Source: Ramlibacter sp.
Lineage (GTDB): Bacteria > Pseudomonadota > Gammaproteobacteria > Burkholderiales > Burkholderiaceae_C
Reading direction: 5' to 3'
Assembly: GCA_023701085.1 (NCBI GenBank)
Contig: JAMPXR010000105.1
Location: 1-7,992, forward strand
Length of the DNA stretch: 7,992 nucleotides
Part shown: positions 1-6,734 of the stretch, in pieces
Layout: each line of letters begins with the position of its first letter
Numbering within the stretch: the stretch's first letter is position 1
Notes under the pieces: generated by a model
What the model was told of the DNA's origin: nothing
The model's database searches: none
The model's input: the letters and a program-made list of their open reading frames with translations, nothing else
Translations under genes and position numbers: made by a program

Positions 1-195
1 GCCTTCACCGCGCAGCACGGCGCAGCGCACGGTGTCGTCCGCGGCCACGTCGCGCCAGATCTGCGCCAGTTCGCGATGGCCCTCATGCCCGGCGGTGGGC
101 AGTTTTCCGTTGAGCGCGCGCATGCGGACATCGAGCACGGCGTCGCCGGGACCCCGGCGCGAGATGGCGAGCGTCTGGTAACGGGTGTAGTCCAT
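1..195 (-). CDS. Enoyl-CoA hydratase/isomerase (crotonase) family protein, N-terminal part, cut by window edge
   Basis: Only the first 65 codons are present; the gene continues beyond position 1. Read from the ATG at 195-193, the protein begins MDYTRYQTLAISRRGPGDAV and shows a crotonase-type start: a first beta-strand pair (about residues 8-24), then the segment GKLPTAGHEGHREL (30-43) leading into a helix, then DDTVRCAVLRGEG (53-65), the strand that normally comes just before the oxyanion-hole loop. Crotonases bind acyl-CoA thioesters and hydrate, isomerise or cleave them, usually in beta-oxidation or aromatic-acid breakdown. The catalytic loops lie outside the window, so the reaction cannot be named. 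No strong Shine-Dalgarno sequence precedes the start; it was chosen because homologues begin about this far before the first strand. The gene is divergent from otsB and probably unrelated to it. Family call fairly sure, specific function unknown. Confidence 0.75.
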   Translation of the reverse strand, partial: MDYTRYQTLAISRRGPGDAVLDVRMRALNGKLPTAGHEGHRELAQIWRDVAADDTVRCAVLRGEG

Positions 196-413
196 GATGG
201 CGAAGGGGTTGCGGCGCGGCCGCCGAAAAATGCGAAGCTTATGCGACTTCATCGTTCGCGTCGCGCCTTCGCCGGTCGGGCAAGGGGTGATACGGGTCCT
301 GCGCGGCCGATTTTGATGGCAGCATTTCCTGCTCGGCGGTAGGCTTGGTCCTACGCGTTCAGGGGCGCAGCCCGTCTGGTGCTCGCGTGCAGGCTTTGCT
401 AGGGTCAGTCAAC
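196..413. other. Divergent intergenic spacer between the crotonase gene and otsB
   Basis: This 218-nt stretch should hold the promoters of both divergent genes. I find no convincing sigma-70 promoter in either direction. Visible structure is limited to a short inverted repeat, GTAGG-N6-CCTAC at 339-354, about 60 nt before otsB, and two direct copies of TGCGA (231-235 and 242-246) whose starts are 11 bp apart, close to the crotonase start. A TGC-TAGGGT element at 397-405 resembles an extended -10, but it would place the transcript start only about two bases before the otsB ATG. Open frames crossing the spacer have no recognisable protein content. Confidence 0.5.
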
Positions 414-1157
414 ATGAATTTTGTGGATCTCCTTTTCCCGTCTTGCGCCTTGTTCCTCGATTTCGACGGCACCCTCGTGGACCTGGCGCCCCAGCCGGAG
501 GCGGTCATCGTGCCGGCCGGCCTGGTGGAAACGCTGGACGGACTGAACGCTTACCTGGGCGGCGCGCTCGCCTTGATTTCCGGCCGCCCGATCGAGCAGA
601 TCGACGCATTCCTGCGCCCGCTGCGTGTGCCGGTGGCCGGCGTCCACGGGGCGGAACGGCGCGCCTTCGACGGGGCCGTCAGCCTGATGTCCACCCATCC
701 TCTGCAGCGGGTGGAAGAGGCCGCGCTGGCGCTGGCGTCCCGACATCCGGGCCTGATCGTGGAGAACAAGCGCGGCTCGGTCGCGCTGCATTTCCGGCAG
801 GCGCCCGAGCTCGAGCCGCTGTGCCTGCAGGCCATGCAGCGCGCCGTCGAGGAGTCGCCGGGGCTGACCTTGCTGCGCGGCAAGATGGTGTTCGAGGCCA
901 AGCCCGGCGGCGCCAGCAAGGGGCAGGCGATCGCGGCATTCCTGCAGGAGCCGCCATTCGCCGGCCGCACGCCCGTGTTTGCGGGCGACGATTTCACCGA
1001 TGAAGTCGGTTTTTCCACCGTCCAGCGGATGCAGGGGCTGGGCATCAAGGTCGGCGAAGGCGCCACCGTGGCCTGGCACCGCCTGGATTCACCGTCGGCG
1101 CTGCGTGACGAGCTGCGGCGGGCCGTGGACACAAGGAACGCCAAGGTGGGTGCATGA
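414..1157 (+). CDS. otsB: Trehalose-6-phosphate phosphatase OtsB
   Basis: HAD-superfamily phosphatase of 247 residues that removes phosphate from trehalose-6-phosphate to give trehalose, the second step of the cytoplasmic OtsA/OtsB pathway. The HAD motifs are intact: motif I DFDGT at residues 16-20, with D16 as the nucleophile and D18 as the general acid/base; motif II SGR at 56-58; the lysine of SKG at 168-170; and motif IV GDDFTDE at 191-197 for magnesium binding. Cap-domain signatures of this phosphatase family are also present: GVHGAE at 76-81, and ENK (117-119) with LHFR (125-128). The frame stays open upstream to a TTG at 345, but the added 23 residues look non-coding, and ATG 414 puts motif I at the normal distance from the N terminus; a weak AGGGT lies 8 nt before it. 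It is the first gene of the operon, and its stop overlaps the next start (ATGA). Confidence 0.93.
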   Translation: MNFVDLLFPSCALFLDFDGTLVDLAPQPEAVIVPAGLVETLDGLNAYLGGALALISGRPIEQIDAFLRPLRVPVAGVHGAERRAFDGAVSLMSTHPLQRVEEAALALASRHPGLIVENKRGSVALHFRQAPELEPLCLQAMQRAVEESPGLTLLRGKMVFEAKPGGASKGQAIAAFLQEPPFAGRTPVFAGDDFTDEVGFSTVQRMQGLGIKVGEGATVAWHRLDSPSALRDELRRAVDTRNAKVGA

Positions 1158-2956
1158 ATGCTTCGTCCGAAACCGCGCCGCCCTCGCTCAACCTGGGTCT
1201 GATCGGCAACTGCGCCTACAGCGCGCTCATCGACGAGCGCGGACGCATCGTGTGGTGCTGCCTGCCGCGCTTCGATGGCGACCCGGTGTTCAACGCGCTG
1301 CTCGATCCGGGCGAAACCGGCGGCGTCTGGGCGTTCGAGATCGAGGGCTTCGCGCGCAGCGAACAGGATTACAAGCCCAACACGGCCATCCTGCGCACCC
1401 GGCTGTACGACCGCCAGGGGCAGGGCGTCGAGATCACCGACTTCGCGCCCCGCTTCAGCAGCCGGGACCGCATGTTCCGCCCGCTCACGCTGGTGCGGCG
1501 GGTGAAGGTGCTGGCGGGAACCCCGCGCCTGCGCGTGGTGATGCGACCGCGCTTCGACTGGGGCCGCCTGCCGCCCACCATCACCCAGGGCAGCCATCAC
1601 GTCCGCTATGTCGGCGCGAACCAGGTCCTGCGGCTGACCAGCGATGCGCCCTTGAGTTACGTGCTGGCCGAAACCGTCTTCGTGGTCGACCGCCAGATGA
1701 ATTTCATCCTGGGCCCGGACGAGACCCTGATGGGCGGCATCGAGGAAACCGCCCGACTGTTCGAGCAGGAAACCGCCAGCTACTGGACCACCTGGGCACG
1801 GCGCCTGGCGATCCCGCTGGAGTGGCAGGACGCCGTCATCCGCGCCGCCATCACGCTCAAGATGTCGCTGTTCGAGGACACCGGCGCCATCGTGGCGGCC
1901 ATGACCACCAGCATCCCGGAGGCGCCGGGCAGCGGCCGCAACTGGGACTACCGCTTCTGCTGGCTGCGCGACGCGTTTTTCGTGGTGCGCGCGCTCAACA
2001 GCCTGTCCGAGGTCGGCACCATGGAGGACTACCTGCGCTGGCTGAACAACATCGTCGTGCGCTCGCAGGGCGGCCATATCCAGCCGCTTTACGGCATCGG
2101 GCAGGAGGAGCACCTGCCGGAAGCCATCCTCGGCCACCTGCCGGGCTATCGCGGCCAGGGGCCGGTGCGGGTGGGCAACCAGGCCCAGGAGCATTTCCAG
2201 CACGACGTGTACGGCAACATCATCCTGGGCGCATCGCAGTCCTTCCACGACCATCGGCTGTTCCGCCGCGCCGGCCGCACCGAGTTCGGTTACCTCGAAG
2301 CGGTGGGCGAGCAGGCCTTCCGCGTCTACGACCAGCCCGACGCGGGCATGTGGGAGTTGCGCACCCGCGCGCGCATCCACACCTCCTCGGCCCTGATGTG
2401 CTGGGCCGCCTGCGACCGGCTGGCCAAGGTGGCCGCCGCCCTGAAGCTGCCGGACCGCATCCGCTACTGGCGCGAGAGGGCCGACACCGTGCGGGAACGC
2501 ATCCTGGCCGAAGCCTGGAACGAACAGCGCCAGGCCTTCGCCGAGAGCTTCGGCGGACGCGACCTGGATGCCAGCGCCCTGCTGATGGTCGAGGTGGGCT
2601 TCATCGACCCGAACGACGCGCGCTTCATCGCCACCGTGGACGCGCTGGAGAAGTCGCTGTGCGACGGCCCGTACATGCGGCGCTACGAGGCGCCCGACGA
2701 CTTCGGCAAACCGGAGACGGCGTTCAACATCTGCACCTTCTGGCGCATCGACGCGCTCGCCCGCATCGGCCGCCGCGGGCAGGCGCGCGAGATCTTCGAG
2801 GTCATGCTGCGCAGCCGCAATCCGCTGGGCCTGCTGTCCGAGGACACCCATCCGGTGACGGGCGAGATGTGGGGCAATTTCCCGCAGACCTATTCGATGG
2901 TCGGCCTGATCAACGCGGCCGTTCGCCTGTCGGCGCCCTGGGACACGGTCATCTAG
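1154..2956 (+). CDS. Glycoside hydrolase family 15 protein, probable trehalase or glucoamylase-like enzyme
   Basis: GH15 enzymes are inverting alpha-glucosidases, such as glucoamylases and the trehalases of actinobacteria and archaea. This 600-residue protein has the usual two-part build: an N-terminal beta-sandwich (roughly 12-240, opening with IGNCAYSALIDERGRIVW) and an (alpha/alpha)6 barrel (roughly 250-595). Family motifs are NWDYRFCWLRDA at 263-274, RVGN with HDVYG at 339-354, MWELR with the probable catalytic acid E401, PETAFNICTFW at 520-530, and SED...GEMWGNFPQ at 562-578, where E563 is the likely catalytic base. No signal peptide is visible, so it should be cytoplasmic. The start overlaps the otsB stop and is preceded by AAGGTGGG. 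Its place between the trehalose synthesis genes suggests trehalose, or a maltose-type glucoside, as substrate; this is inference. Glucoamylase activity on maltooligosaccharides is the alternative. Confidence 0.87.
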   Translation: MNASSETAPPSLNLGLIGNCAYSALIDERGRIVWCCLPRFDGDPVFNALLDPGETGGVWAFEIEGFARSEQDYKPNTAILRTRLYDRQGQGVEITDFAPRFSSRDRMFRPLTLVRRVKVLAGTPRLRVVMRPRFDWGRLPPTITQGSHHVRYVGANQVLRLTSDAPLSYVLAETVFVVDRQMNFILGPDETLMGGIEETARLFEQETASYWTTWARRLAIPLEWQDAVIRAAITLKMSLFEDTGAIVAAMTTSIPEAPGSGRNWDYRFCWLRDAFFVVRALNSLSEVGTMEDYLRWLNNIVVRSQGGHIQPLYGIGQEEHLPEAILGHLPGYRGQGPVRVGNQAQEHFQHDVYGNIILGASQSFHDHRLFRRAGRTEFGYLEAVGEQAFRVYDQPDAGMWELRTRARIHTSSALMCWAACDRLAKVAAALKLPDRIRYWRERADTVRERILAEAWNEQRQAFAESFGGRDLDASALLMVEVGFIDPNDARFIATVDALEKSLCDGPYMRRYEAPDDFGKPETAFNICTFWRIDALARIGRRGQAREIFEVMLRSRNPLGLLSEDTHPVTGEMWGNFPQTYSMVGLINAAVRLSAPWDTVI

Positions 2957-2964
2957 GGTCGGCG

Positions 2965-4383
2965 ATGTCCCGCCTGGTCGTCGTTTCCAACCGCCTGGCG
3001 GACCCGCGCAAGACGGCGGCAGGCGGGCTGGCGGTGGCGCTGGCCGAGGTGCTGAACAACACCGGCGGCCTGTGGTTCGGCTGGAGCGGCAAGATCGTGG
3101 AGGCATCCGCCGGCGGCCAATCGGGCGAAGGCGAGCTGCACAGCCAGCAAGCCGGCCCGGTGCGGCTGGTGACGCTGGACCTGAGCCGGGAAGACCACGA
3201 TGCCTATTACGTGGGCTACTCCAACGGCGTGTTGTGGCCGGTGTTCCATTACCGGCTCGACCTGGCGGATTTCGACGCGGGCTACATCGCCGGCTACCGG
3301 CGCGTGAACCAGCTGTTCGCGCGCAAGCTCAAGCCGCTGCTGCACCCCGACGATATCGTGTGGGTACACGACTACCATCTCATACCGCTGGCCGCCGAGC
3401 TGCGCGCGCTCGGCTGCAACCAGCGCATCGGCTTCTTTTTGCACATCCCGCTGCCGCCCCCGCTCATCCTGGCCGCGATCCCGGGGCACGACTGGCTGAT
3501 CCGCGCGCTGTTCGCCTACGACCTGGTGGGATTCCAGAGCCAGGCGGACCATTCGCACTTCTGCAGCTACGTCCAGGCCGAGGCGCACGCCCAGGACCTG
3601 GGGGAAGGACGCTGGCGGGCGTTCAACCGCACGGTGCACGCGGGGGCTTTTCCGATCGGCATCGACGTGGAGGAGTTCACGGCGCTGACCAACGCGCCCG
3701 ACGGCCGGGACATGTTCCAGCGCATGCGGCGCGAATACTCCCGCCGCAAGCTGCTGGTGGGGGTGGACCGGCTCGACTATTCCAAGGGTCTGCCGCAGCG
3801 CATGCGGGCGTTCCGCGAGTTGCTGCAGCGCCATCCGGAAACGCACAGCAGCGCGACCCTGATCCAAATCGCCTCGCCCAGCCGCGAGGACGTCAGCGCC
3901 TACAACGACATCCTGCACGAGCTGGAAAGCCTGTGCGGGTCCATCAACGGCAACTTCGGCGAGCTCGACTGGATGCCCGTGCGCTACATCCACCGCACCG
4001 TGGCGCGCACCCGGCTGCCCGGCCTGTTCCGCGCCAGCCGCGTGGCACTGGTCACGCCGCTGCGCGACGGCATGAACCTGGTCGCCAAGGAATTCGTGGC
4101 GGCGCAGGATCCGGAGGACCCGGGCGTGCTGGTGCTGTCGCGCTTCGCCGGCGCGGCCGAACAGCTGCGGGAGGCGCTGCTGGTCAATCCGTACGACACC
4201 GAGGGCACGGCCAGCGCTATCCACCTGGCGCTGCAGATGCCCCTGGAAGAGCGGCGCGAAAGGCACCAAGCCTTGATGGCGACGATCCGCCGCACCGATG
4301 TGCACTGGTGGTGCGACGCCTTCCTGGATACCTTGGCCAAGGCGCAGGCCGAGGAGACCGGCACGCCCTGGCTGCGGCTTTAG
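2965..4383 (+). CDS. otsA: Trehalose-6-phosphate synthase OtsA (UDP-forming)
   Basis: GT20 glycosyltransferase that joins glucose from UDP-glucose to glucose-6-phosphate, giving trehalose-6-phosphate for OtsB. It has 472 residues, almost the same as the E. coli enzyme. The two Rossmann-like domains carry the expected binding residues: SNR at 8-10, the GGLAVAL loop at 20-26, W40 in WFGWSGK, YYVGYSNGVLWPVFHYR at 81-97, VHDYHL at 134-139 with D136, DRLDYSKG at 268-275 with R269 and K274 for the donor phosphates, and LRDGMNLVAKEF at 366-377 with D368 and E376. ATG 2965 is chosen because SRLVVVSNR follows at once, as in homologues. The frame is open far upstream, but that part is antisense-like reading of the GH15 gene. 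The gap to the GH15 stop is 8 nt, with AGGGT from that stop region as ribosome site. It is the last gene of the operon, and its TAG overlaps the stop of the opposing DUF1810 gene. Confidence 0.95.
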   Translation: MSRLVVVSNRLADPRKTAAGGLAVALAEVLNNTGGLWFGWSGKIVEASAGGQSGEGELHSQQAGPVRLVTLDLSREDHDAYYVGYSNGVLWPVFHYRLDLADFDAGYIAGYRRVNQLFARKLKPLLHPDDIVWVHDYHLIPLAAELRALGCNQRIGFFLHIPLPPPLILAAIPGHDWLIRALFAYDLVGFQSQADHSHFCSYVQAEAHAQDLGEGRWRAFNRTVHAGAFPIGIDVEEFTALTNAPDGRDMFQRMRREYSRRKLLVGVDRLDYSKGLPQRMRAFRELLQRHPETHSSATLIQIASPSREDVSAYNDILHELESLCGSINGNFGELDWMPVRYIHRTVARTRLPGLFRASRVALVTPLRDGMNLVAKEFVAAQDPEDPGVLVLSRFAGAAEQLREALLVNPYDTEGTASAIHLALQMPLEERRERHQALMATIRRTDVHWWCDAFLDTLAKAQAEETGTPWLRL

Positions 4384-4388
4384 GCCGC
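4374..4388. terminator. Possible small bidirectional hairpin over the convergent stop codons
   Basis: GCGGC (4374-4378) and GCCGC (4384-4388) form a perfect 5-bp stem around the loop TTTAG, which contains the overlapping stop codons of otsA and the DUF1810 gene. An outer GGC/GCC pairing (4370-4372 with 4392-4394) could extend it across a small internal loop. There is no T-run on either side, so it is not a canonical intrinsic terminator. The position is suggestive, but in DNA this GC-rich such a stem may be chance. Confidence 0.25.
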
Positions 4389-4823
4389 CTGGCCCCCGGC
4401 GCGCCCCAGCAGGGCGATCGTCTGCGCGTCACTTTGTCCCGCGAAGTATTTCTGCAGGCATTGCTGGAACACCGCCTCGCCGGATTGCGCCTGCCCGAAC
4501 AAGGTCATGCTGGAGTGGAACTTGAGGTCGTCGGGCGCGCCGAAGATGTCGTGGATCGATCGGCCCTCGATCGCCAGCACCAGTTCCGCGCATTCGCGTA
4601 GCCGCGCGCCCAGCAGTGGATGGGCCAGATAGGCCTGGGCCTCGTCCAGCGAGGCGATCGCGTAATGCCGCGCCATCGCGCTGAACCCCAGCCCGGCCAG
4701 CTGCGGGAACACGAACCATATCCAGTGACTGCGCTTGACGCCCGCGCGCAACTCGTCCAGCACCTGAGCGTACACGGGCGCCTGGGCTTGCACGAAGCGC
4801 TGGAGGTCGTGTGGATCGTCCAT
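4380..4823 (-). CDS. DUF1810 family protein
   Basis: Small soluble protein of 147 residues matching the DUF1810 family, whose biochemical role is not established; some members carry a misleading 'calpastatin' label. The recognisable core is the tryptophan-rich SHWIWFVFPQLAGLG (32-46), the helix after SAMARHYAI (48-56), and IFGAPDDLKFHSSMTLF (93-109), all near their usual places, and the length is normal for the family. There is no signal peptide or membrane segment. It starts 27 nt after the FAH-family gene on the same strand, so it is probably the second gene of that transcript. The upstream bases are G-rich without a clear ribosome-binding site, so coupling to the upstream gene is plausible. 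Its TAA (4382-4380) overlaps the otsA stop on the other strand, leaving no intergenic space. Family call sure, function unknown. Confidence 0.88.
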   Translation of the reverse strand: MDDPHDLQRFVQAQAPVYAQVLDELRAGVKRSHWIWFVFPQLAGLGFSAMARHYAIASLDEAQAYLAHPLLGARLRECAELVLAIEGRSIHDIFGAPDDLKFHSSMTLFGQAQSGEAVFQQCLQKYFAGQSDAQTIALLGRAGGQAA

Positions 4824-4850
4824 ACCCGGCCCGCCTGCCGGCTCGCGCCT

Positions 4851-5861
4851 TCAGCCCTTGAGCGGCGCGATCTTCTGCTCGATCGCCCCGAAGACGCTCA
4901 GCCCATCGCGGCCCTTCATCTCGATCCTGATGGTGTCGCCGAACTTCATGTACGCGGTCGAAGGTTTGCCGTCCAGGATCGTCTCGATCGCGCGCTTTTC
5001 CGCGATGCAGCTGTAGCCCTTGGTCCATTCCTTGCGCCCGTCGACTTCGGCGGCGCGGTTGCTGACCGTGCCGGAGCCGACGATGCTGCCGGCGCGCACG
5101 TTGCGCGTCTTGCAGATGTGGGCGATGAGCTGGCCGAAGTGGAAGGTCATCTCGGGGCCGGCGTCGCACATGCCCACGGTGCGGCCGTTCCAGCTGCTTT
5201 GCAGCGTGAGGTGCAGGCGCCCCTTGTCCCAGGCCTGGCCCAATTCGTCCGGCGTCACGGCCACGGGGCTGAAGGCGGTCGCCGGCTTGCTCTGGAAGAA
5301 GCCGAAACCCTTGGCGAGTTCGTCCGGGATCAGGTGGCGCAGCGACACGTCGTTGGCCAGCATGACCAGGCGGATCCCCTCCAGCGCCTGCTCGGGCGTG
5401 GCGCCCATTGCGACGTCGCCGGTGACCACCACGACTTCGGCCTCGAAGTCGATGCCGAAGTCCTCACTGGGCACGATGACGTCGTCCTGGGGGCCGAGGA
5501 AATCGTCGCTGCCGCCTTGGTACATCAGCGGCTCGGTGTAATAGTTGGCCGGCACCTCGGCGCCGCGCGCCAGCCGCACCAGCTCCACATGGTTGATGTA
5601 GGCCGAGCCATCGGCCCACTGGCAGGCCCGCGGCAGCGGCGCCATGCACTGGGCGGGGTCGAAAGGAAAGGCGTGGCGGGCCTTGCCGGCGTTGAGGGTC
5701 TCGTACAGGTCCTGCAGCTGCGGCGACAGGAAGCCCCAGTCGTCCATGAGCTGCTGCAGGCGGCCCGCGATGCCGGTCGCATAATGCGCCGAGCCCAGAT
5801 CGCGCGAGACCACCACCAGCTGCCCGTCGCGCGAGCCGTCCTTGTAGGTCGCCAGCTTCAT
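4851..5861 (-). CDS. Fumarylacetoacetate hydrolase (FAH) family protein
   Basis: Metal-dependent FAH-superfamily enzyme of 336 residues. Members hydrolyse or hydrate 2,4-diketo or 2-keto acids at the end of aromatic ring-cleavage pathways, for example fumarylacetoacetate or fumarylpyruvate. The N-terminal region (1-75) is the FAH-type accessory domain, and the catalytic fold follows. Probable metal ligands are E140 and E142 in DFEAEVVVV and D171 in LANDVSLR. KGFGFFQSKPATAFSP (184-199) and GSGTVSN (262-268) are further family signatures. It is shorter than classical fumarylacetoacetase (about 420 residues), so the substrate should not be assumed. The start is well supported: GGAGG (5872-5868) lies 6 nt before the ATG. 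A divergent IclR regulator sits 96 nt away and a DUF1810 gene follows on the same strand. No other aromatic-pathway gene is visible nearby, so the pathway is open. Confidence 0.9.
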   Translation of the reverse strand: MKLATYKDGSRDGQLVVVSRDLGSAHYATGIAGRLQQLMDDWGFLSPQLQDLYETLNAGKARHAFPFDPAQCMAPLPRACQWADGSAYINHVELVRLARGAEVPANYYTEPLMYQGGSDDFLGPQDDVIVPSEDFGIDFEAEVVVVTGDVAMGATPEQALEGIRLVMLANDVSLRHLIPDELAKGFGFFQSKPATAFSPVAVTPDELGQAWDKGRLHLTLQSSWNGRTVGMCDAGPEMTFHFGQLIAHICKTRNVRAGSIVGSGTVSNRAAEVDGRKEWTKGYSCIAEKRAIETILDGKPSTAYMKFGDTIRIEMKGRDGLSVFGAIEQKIAPLKG

Positions 5862-5957
5862 CGATTGCCTCCGCTAGGGGGATGCGCTACAGTCGAAAGA
5901 CGTTACGCATTGTGAAATGAATTTACCTAATCGTAATTCTAGCGGACGCGATCCCAG
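5862..5957. promoter_or_regulatory. Divergent promoter region between the FAH-family and iclR-type genes
   Basis: This 96-nt spacer is much richer in A and T than the surrounding DNA and must hold both start signals. On the minus strand TTCACA (5916-5911) matches five of six bases of a -35 box, but no good -10 follows at normal spacing; TAGAAT (5941-5936) is a five-of-six -10 without a -35. On the plus strand CCTAAT (5926-5931) is a four-of-six -10 that would give a leader of about 20 nt. None is decisive. The GGAGG of the FAH-family gene is at 5868-5872; the regulator gene has no clear ribosome site. Confidence 0.6.
5903..5936. promoter_or_regulatory. Interrupted 34-bp dyad, candidate IclR-family operator
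   Basis: The segment is symmetrical about the point between 5919 and 5920. TTACG (5903-5907) mirrors CGTAA (5932-5936), AAAT (5915-5918) mirrors ATTT (5921-5924), and two further single pairs (5910/5929 and 5912/5927) agree, giving 11 of 17 ungapped pairs. IclR-family proteins often bind A/T-centred palindromes of about 15 bp or longer extended sites in the divergent spacer beside their own gene, which fits this position. The symmetry is seen directly; binding by the neighbouring regulator is inferred. Confidence 0.5.
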
Positions 5958-6734
5958 ATGAAGGAGCGCGCCGGCATCCAGTCGGTCGAAGTCGGCTTTG
6001 CCTTGCTGCAGGCGCTTTCGGACGCGCCGGGCCCGCTGATGCTGCGCGACCTGGCCGCTGCTGCCGGGATGAGCGCGGCCAAGGCGCACCGCTACCTGGT
6101 GAGCTTCCAGCGGCTGCAATTGGTGGCGCAGGACCCCGGCAGCACCCGCTATGACCTCGGCCCCGCCGCGCTCAAGCTGGGGCTGGCCTCGCTGTCGCGG
6201 CTGGACGCCGTCAAGCTGGCACGCGGGCGCATCGCGGAGCTGATGGAGCAGATCGGCCACACGCTCGCCCTGGCGGTGTGGGGCAATCACGGCCCCACGA
6301 TCGTGCATTGGGAGGAGGCGCCCGACGCCGTGACCGTGAACCTGCGGCTGGGCGATGTCATGCCGCTGCTGTCGTCGGCGACCGGACGCTGCTTCGCGGC
6401 GCACCTGTCGCAGGATGCGATCGCCCAGCTGCTGGCCGAGGAGATCGCCCGGGGGCGCCGGCAAGGCCGCGCGGATGTGCCCGCCAGCCTGGACGAAGCG
6501 CGCGCCCTGCTCGAAGAGGTGCGGCGGCGCGGCGCCGCCCGCGTGGTGGACACACTGGTGCCGGGCATCGTGGGCTTTTGCGCGCCGGTATTCGATTCGG
6601 ACGGGCATATCGTGCTGGGCATGGTGGCGCTGGGGCCGCTGGGCAGCTTCGACCCGGAATGGGACGGCGCGGTCGAGCTGCCGCTGCGCGCGGCAGCCCA
6701 TCGGCTCTCGAGCGACCTGGGGTACCGGGGGTGA
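5958..6734 (+). CDS. IclR-family transcriptional regulator
   Basis: A 258-residue DNA-binding regulator of the usual IclR length and build. The N-terminal winged helix-turn-helix begins at GIQSVEVGFALLQAL (6-20), with the recognition region about RDLAAAAGMSAAKAHRYL (30-47) and the wing ending near TRYDLG (63-68). The effector-binding domain covers about 80-252 and includes the family-like LLSSATGRCFAAHL (137-150) and GFCAPVFDSDG (206-216). The ligand is normally a small aromatic or organic acid. An in-frame stop at 5940-5942 limits the N terminus, and ATG 5958 is the only start before the first helix; the ribosome site is weak, and the AAGGAG nearby lies inside codons 2-4. It is divergent from the FAH-family gene, its most likely target, and may repress itself through the dyad between them. 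Its TGA overlaps the GTG of the next gene. Confidence 0.93.
   Translation: MKERAGIQSVEVGFALLQALSDAPGPLMLRDLAAAAGMSAAKAHRYLVSFQRLQLVAQDPGSTRYDLGPAALKLGLASLSRLDAVKLARGRIAELMEQIGHTLALAVWGNHGPTIVHWEEAPDAVTVNLRLGDVMPLLSSATGRCFAAHLSQDAIAQLLAEEIARGRRQGRADVPASLDEARALLEEVRRRGAARVVDTLVPGIVGFCAPVFDSDGHIVLGMVALGPLGSFDPEWDGAVELPLRAAAHRLSSDLGYRG

Noticed and set aside
76..342. An 88-codon plus-strand frame at the left edge
   Set aside because: It lies mostly antisense to the crotonase gene and then runs into the spacer, with no recognisable protein features.
345..413. Longer otsB from the TTG at 345
   Set aside because: The 23 extra residues have no resemblance to OtsB N termini, and the catalytic DFDGT motif is already at a normal distance from ATG 414.
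979..2964. Upstream extension of the otsA frame that could suggest a large fusion protein
   Set aside because: The extension overlaps the GH15 gene in another frame, is Arg/Pro/Gly-rich and has no family similarity. OtsA of normal length starts at 2965 with its conserved N terminus.
551..3106. An 851-codon open frame on the minus strand across otsB, the GH15 gene and the start of otsA
   Set aside because: It runs antisense to three well-recognised genes, is rich in Arg/Ala/His/Gln without any family motif, and is the kind of stop-free mirror frame that GC-rich codon use creates.
4620..5915. A 431-codon plus-strand frame opposite the FAH-family and DUF1810 genes
   Set aside because: Antisense shadow: the minus-strand proteins have clear family motifs, while this frame has none and extends into the regulatory spacer.
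6278..6730. Upstream extension of the DUF3108 frame inside the regulator gene
   Set aside because: The translated segment is Arg/Gly/Ala-rich without family motifs and would bury the membrane anchor inside the protein; GTG 6731 gives a sensible N-terminal anchor.
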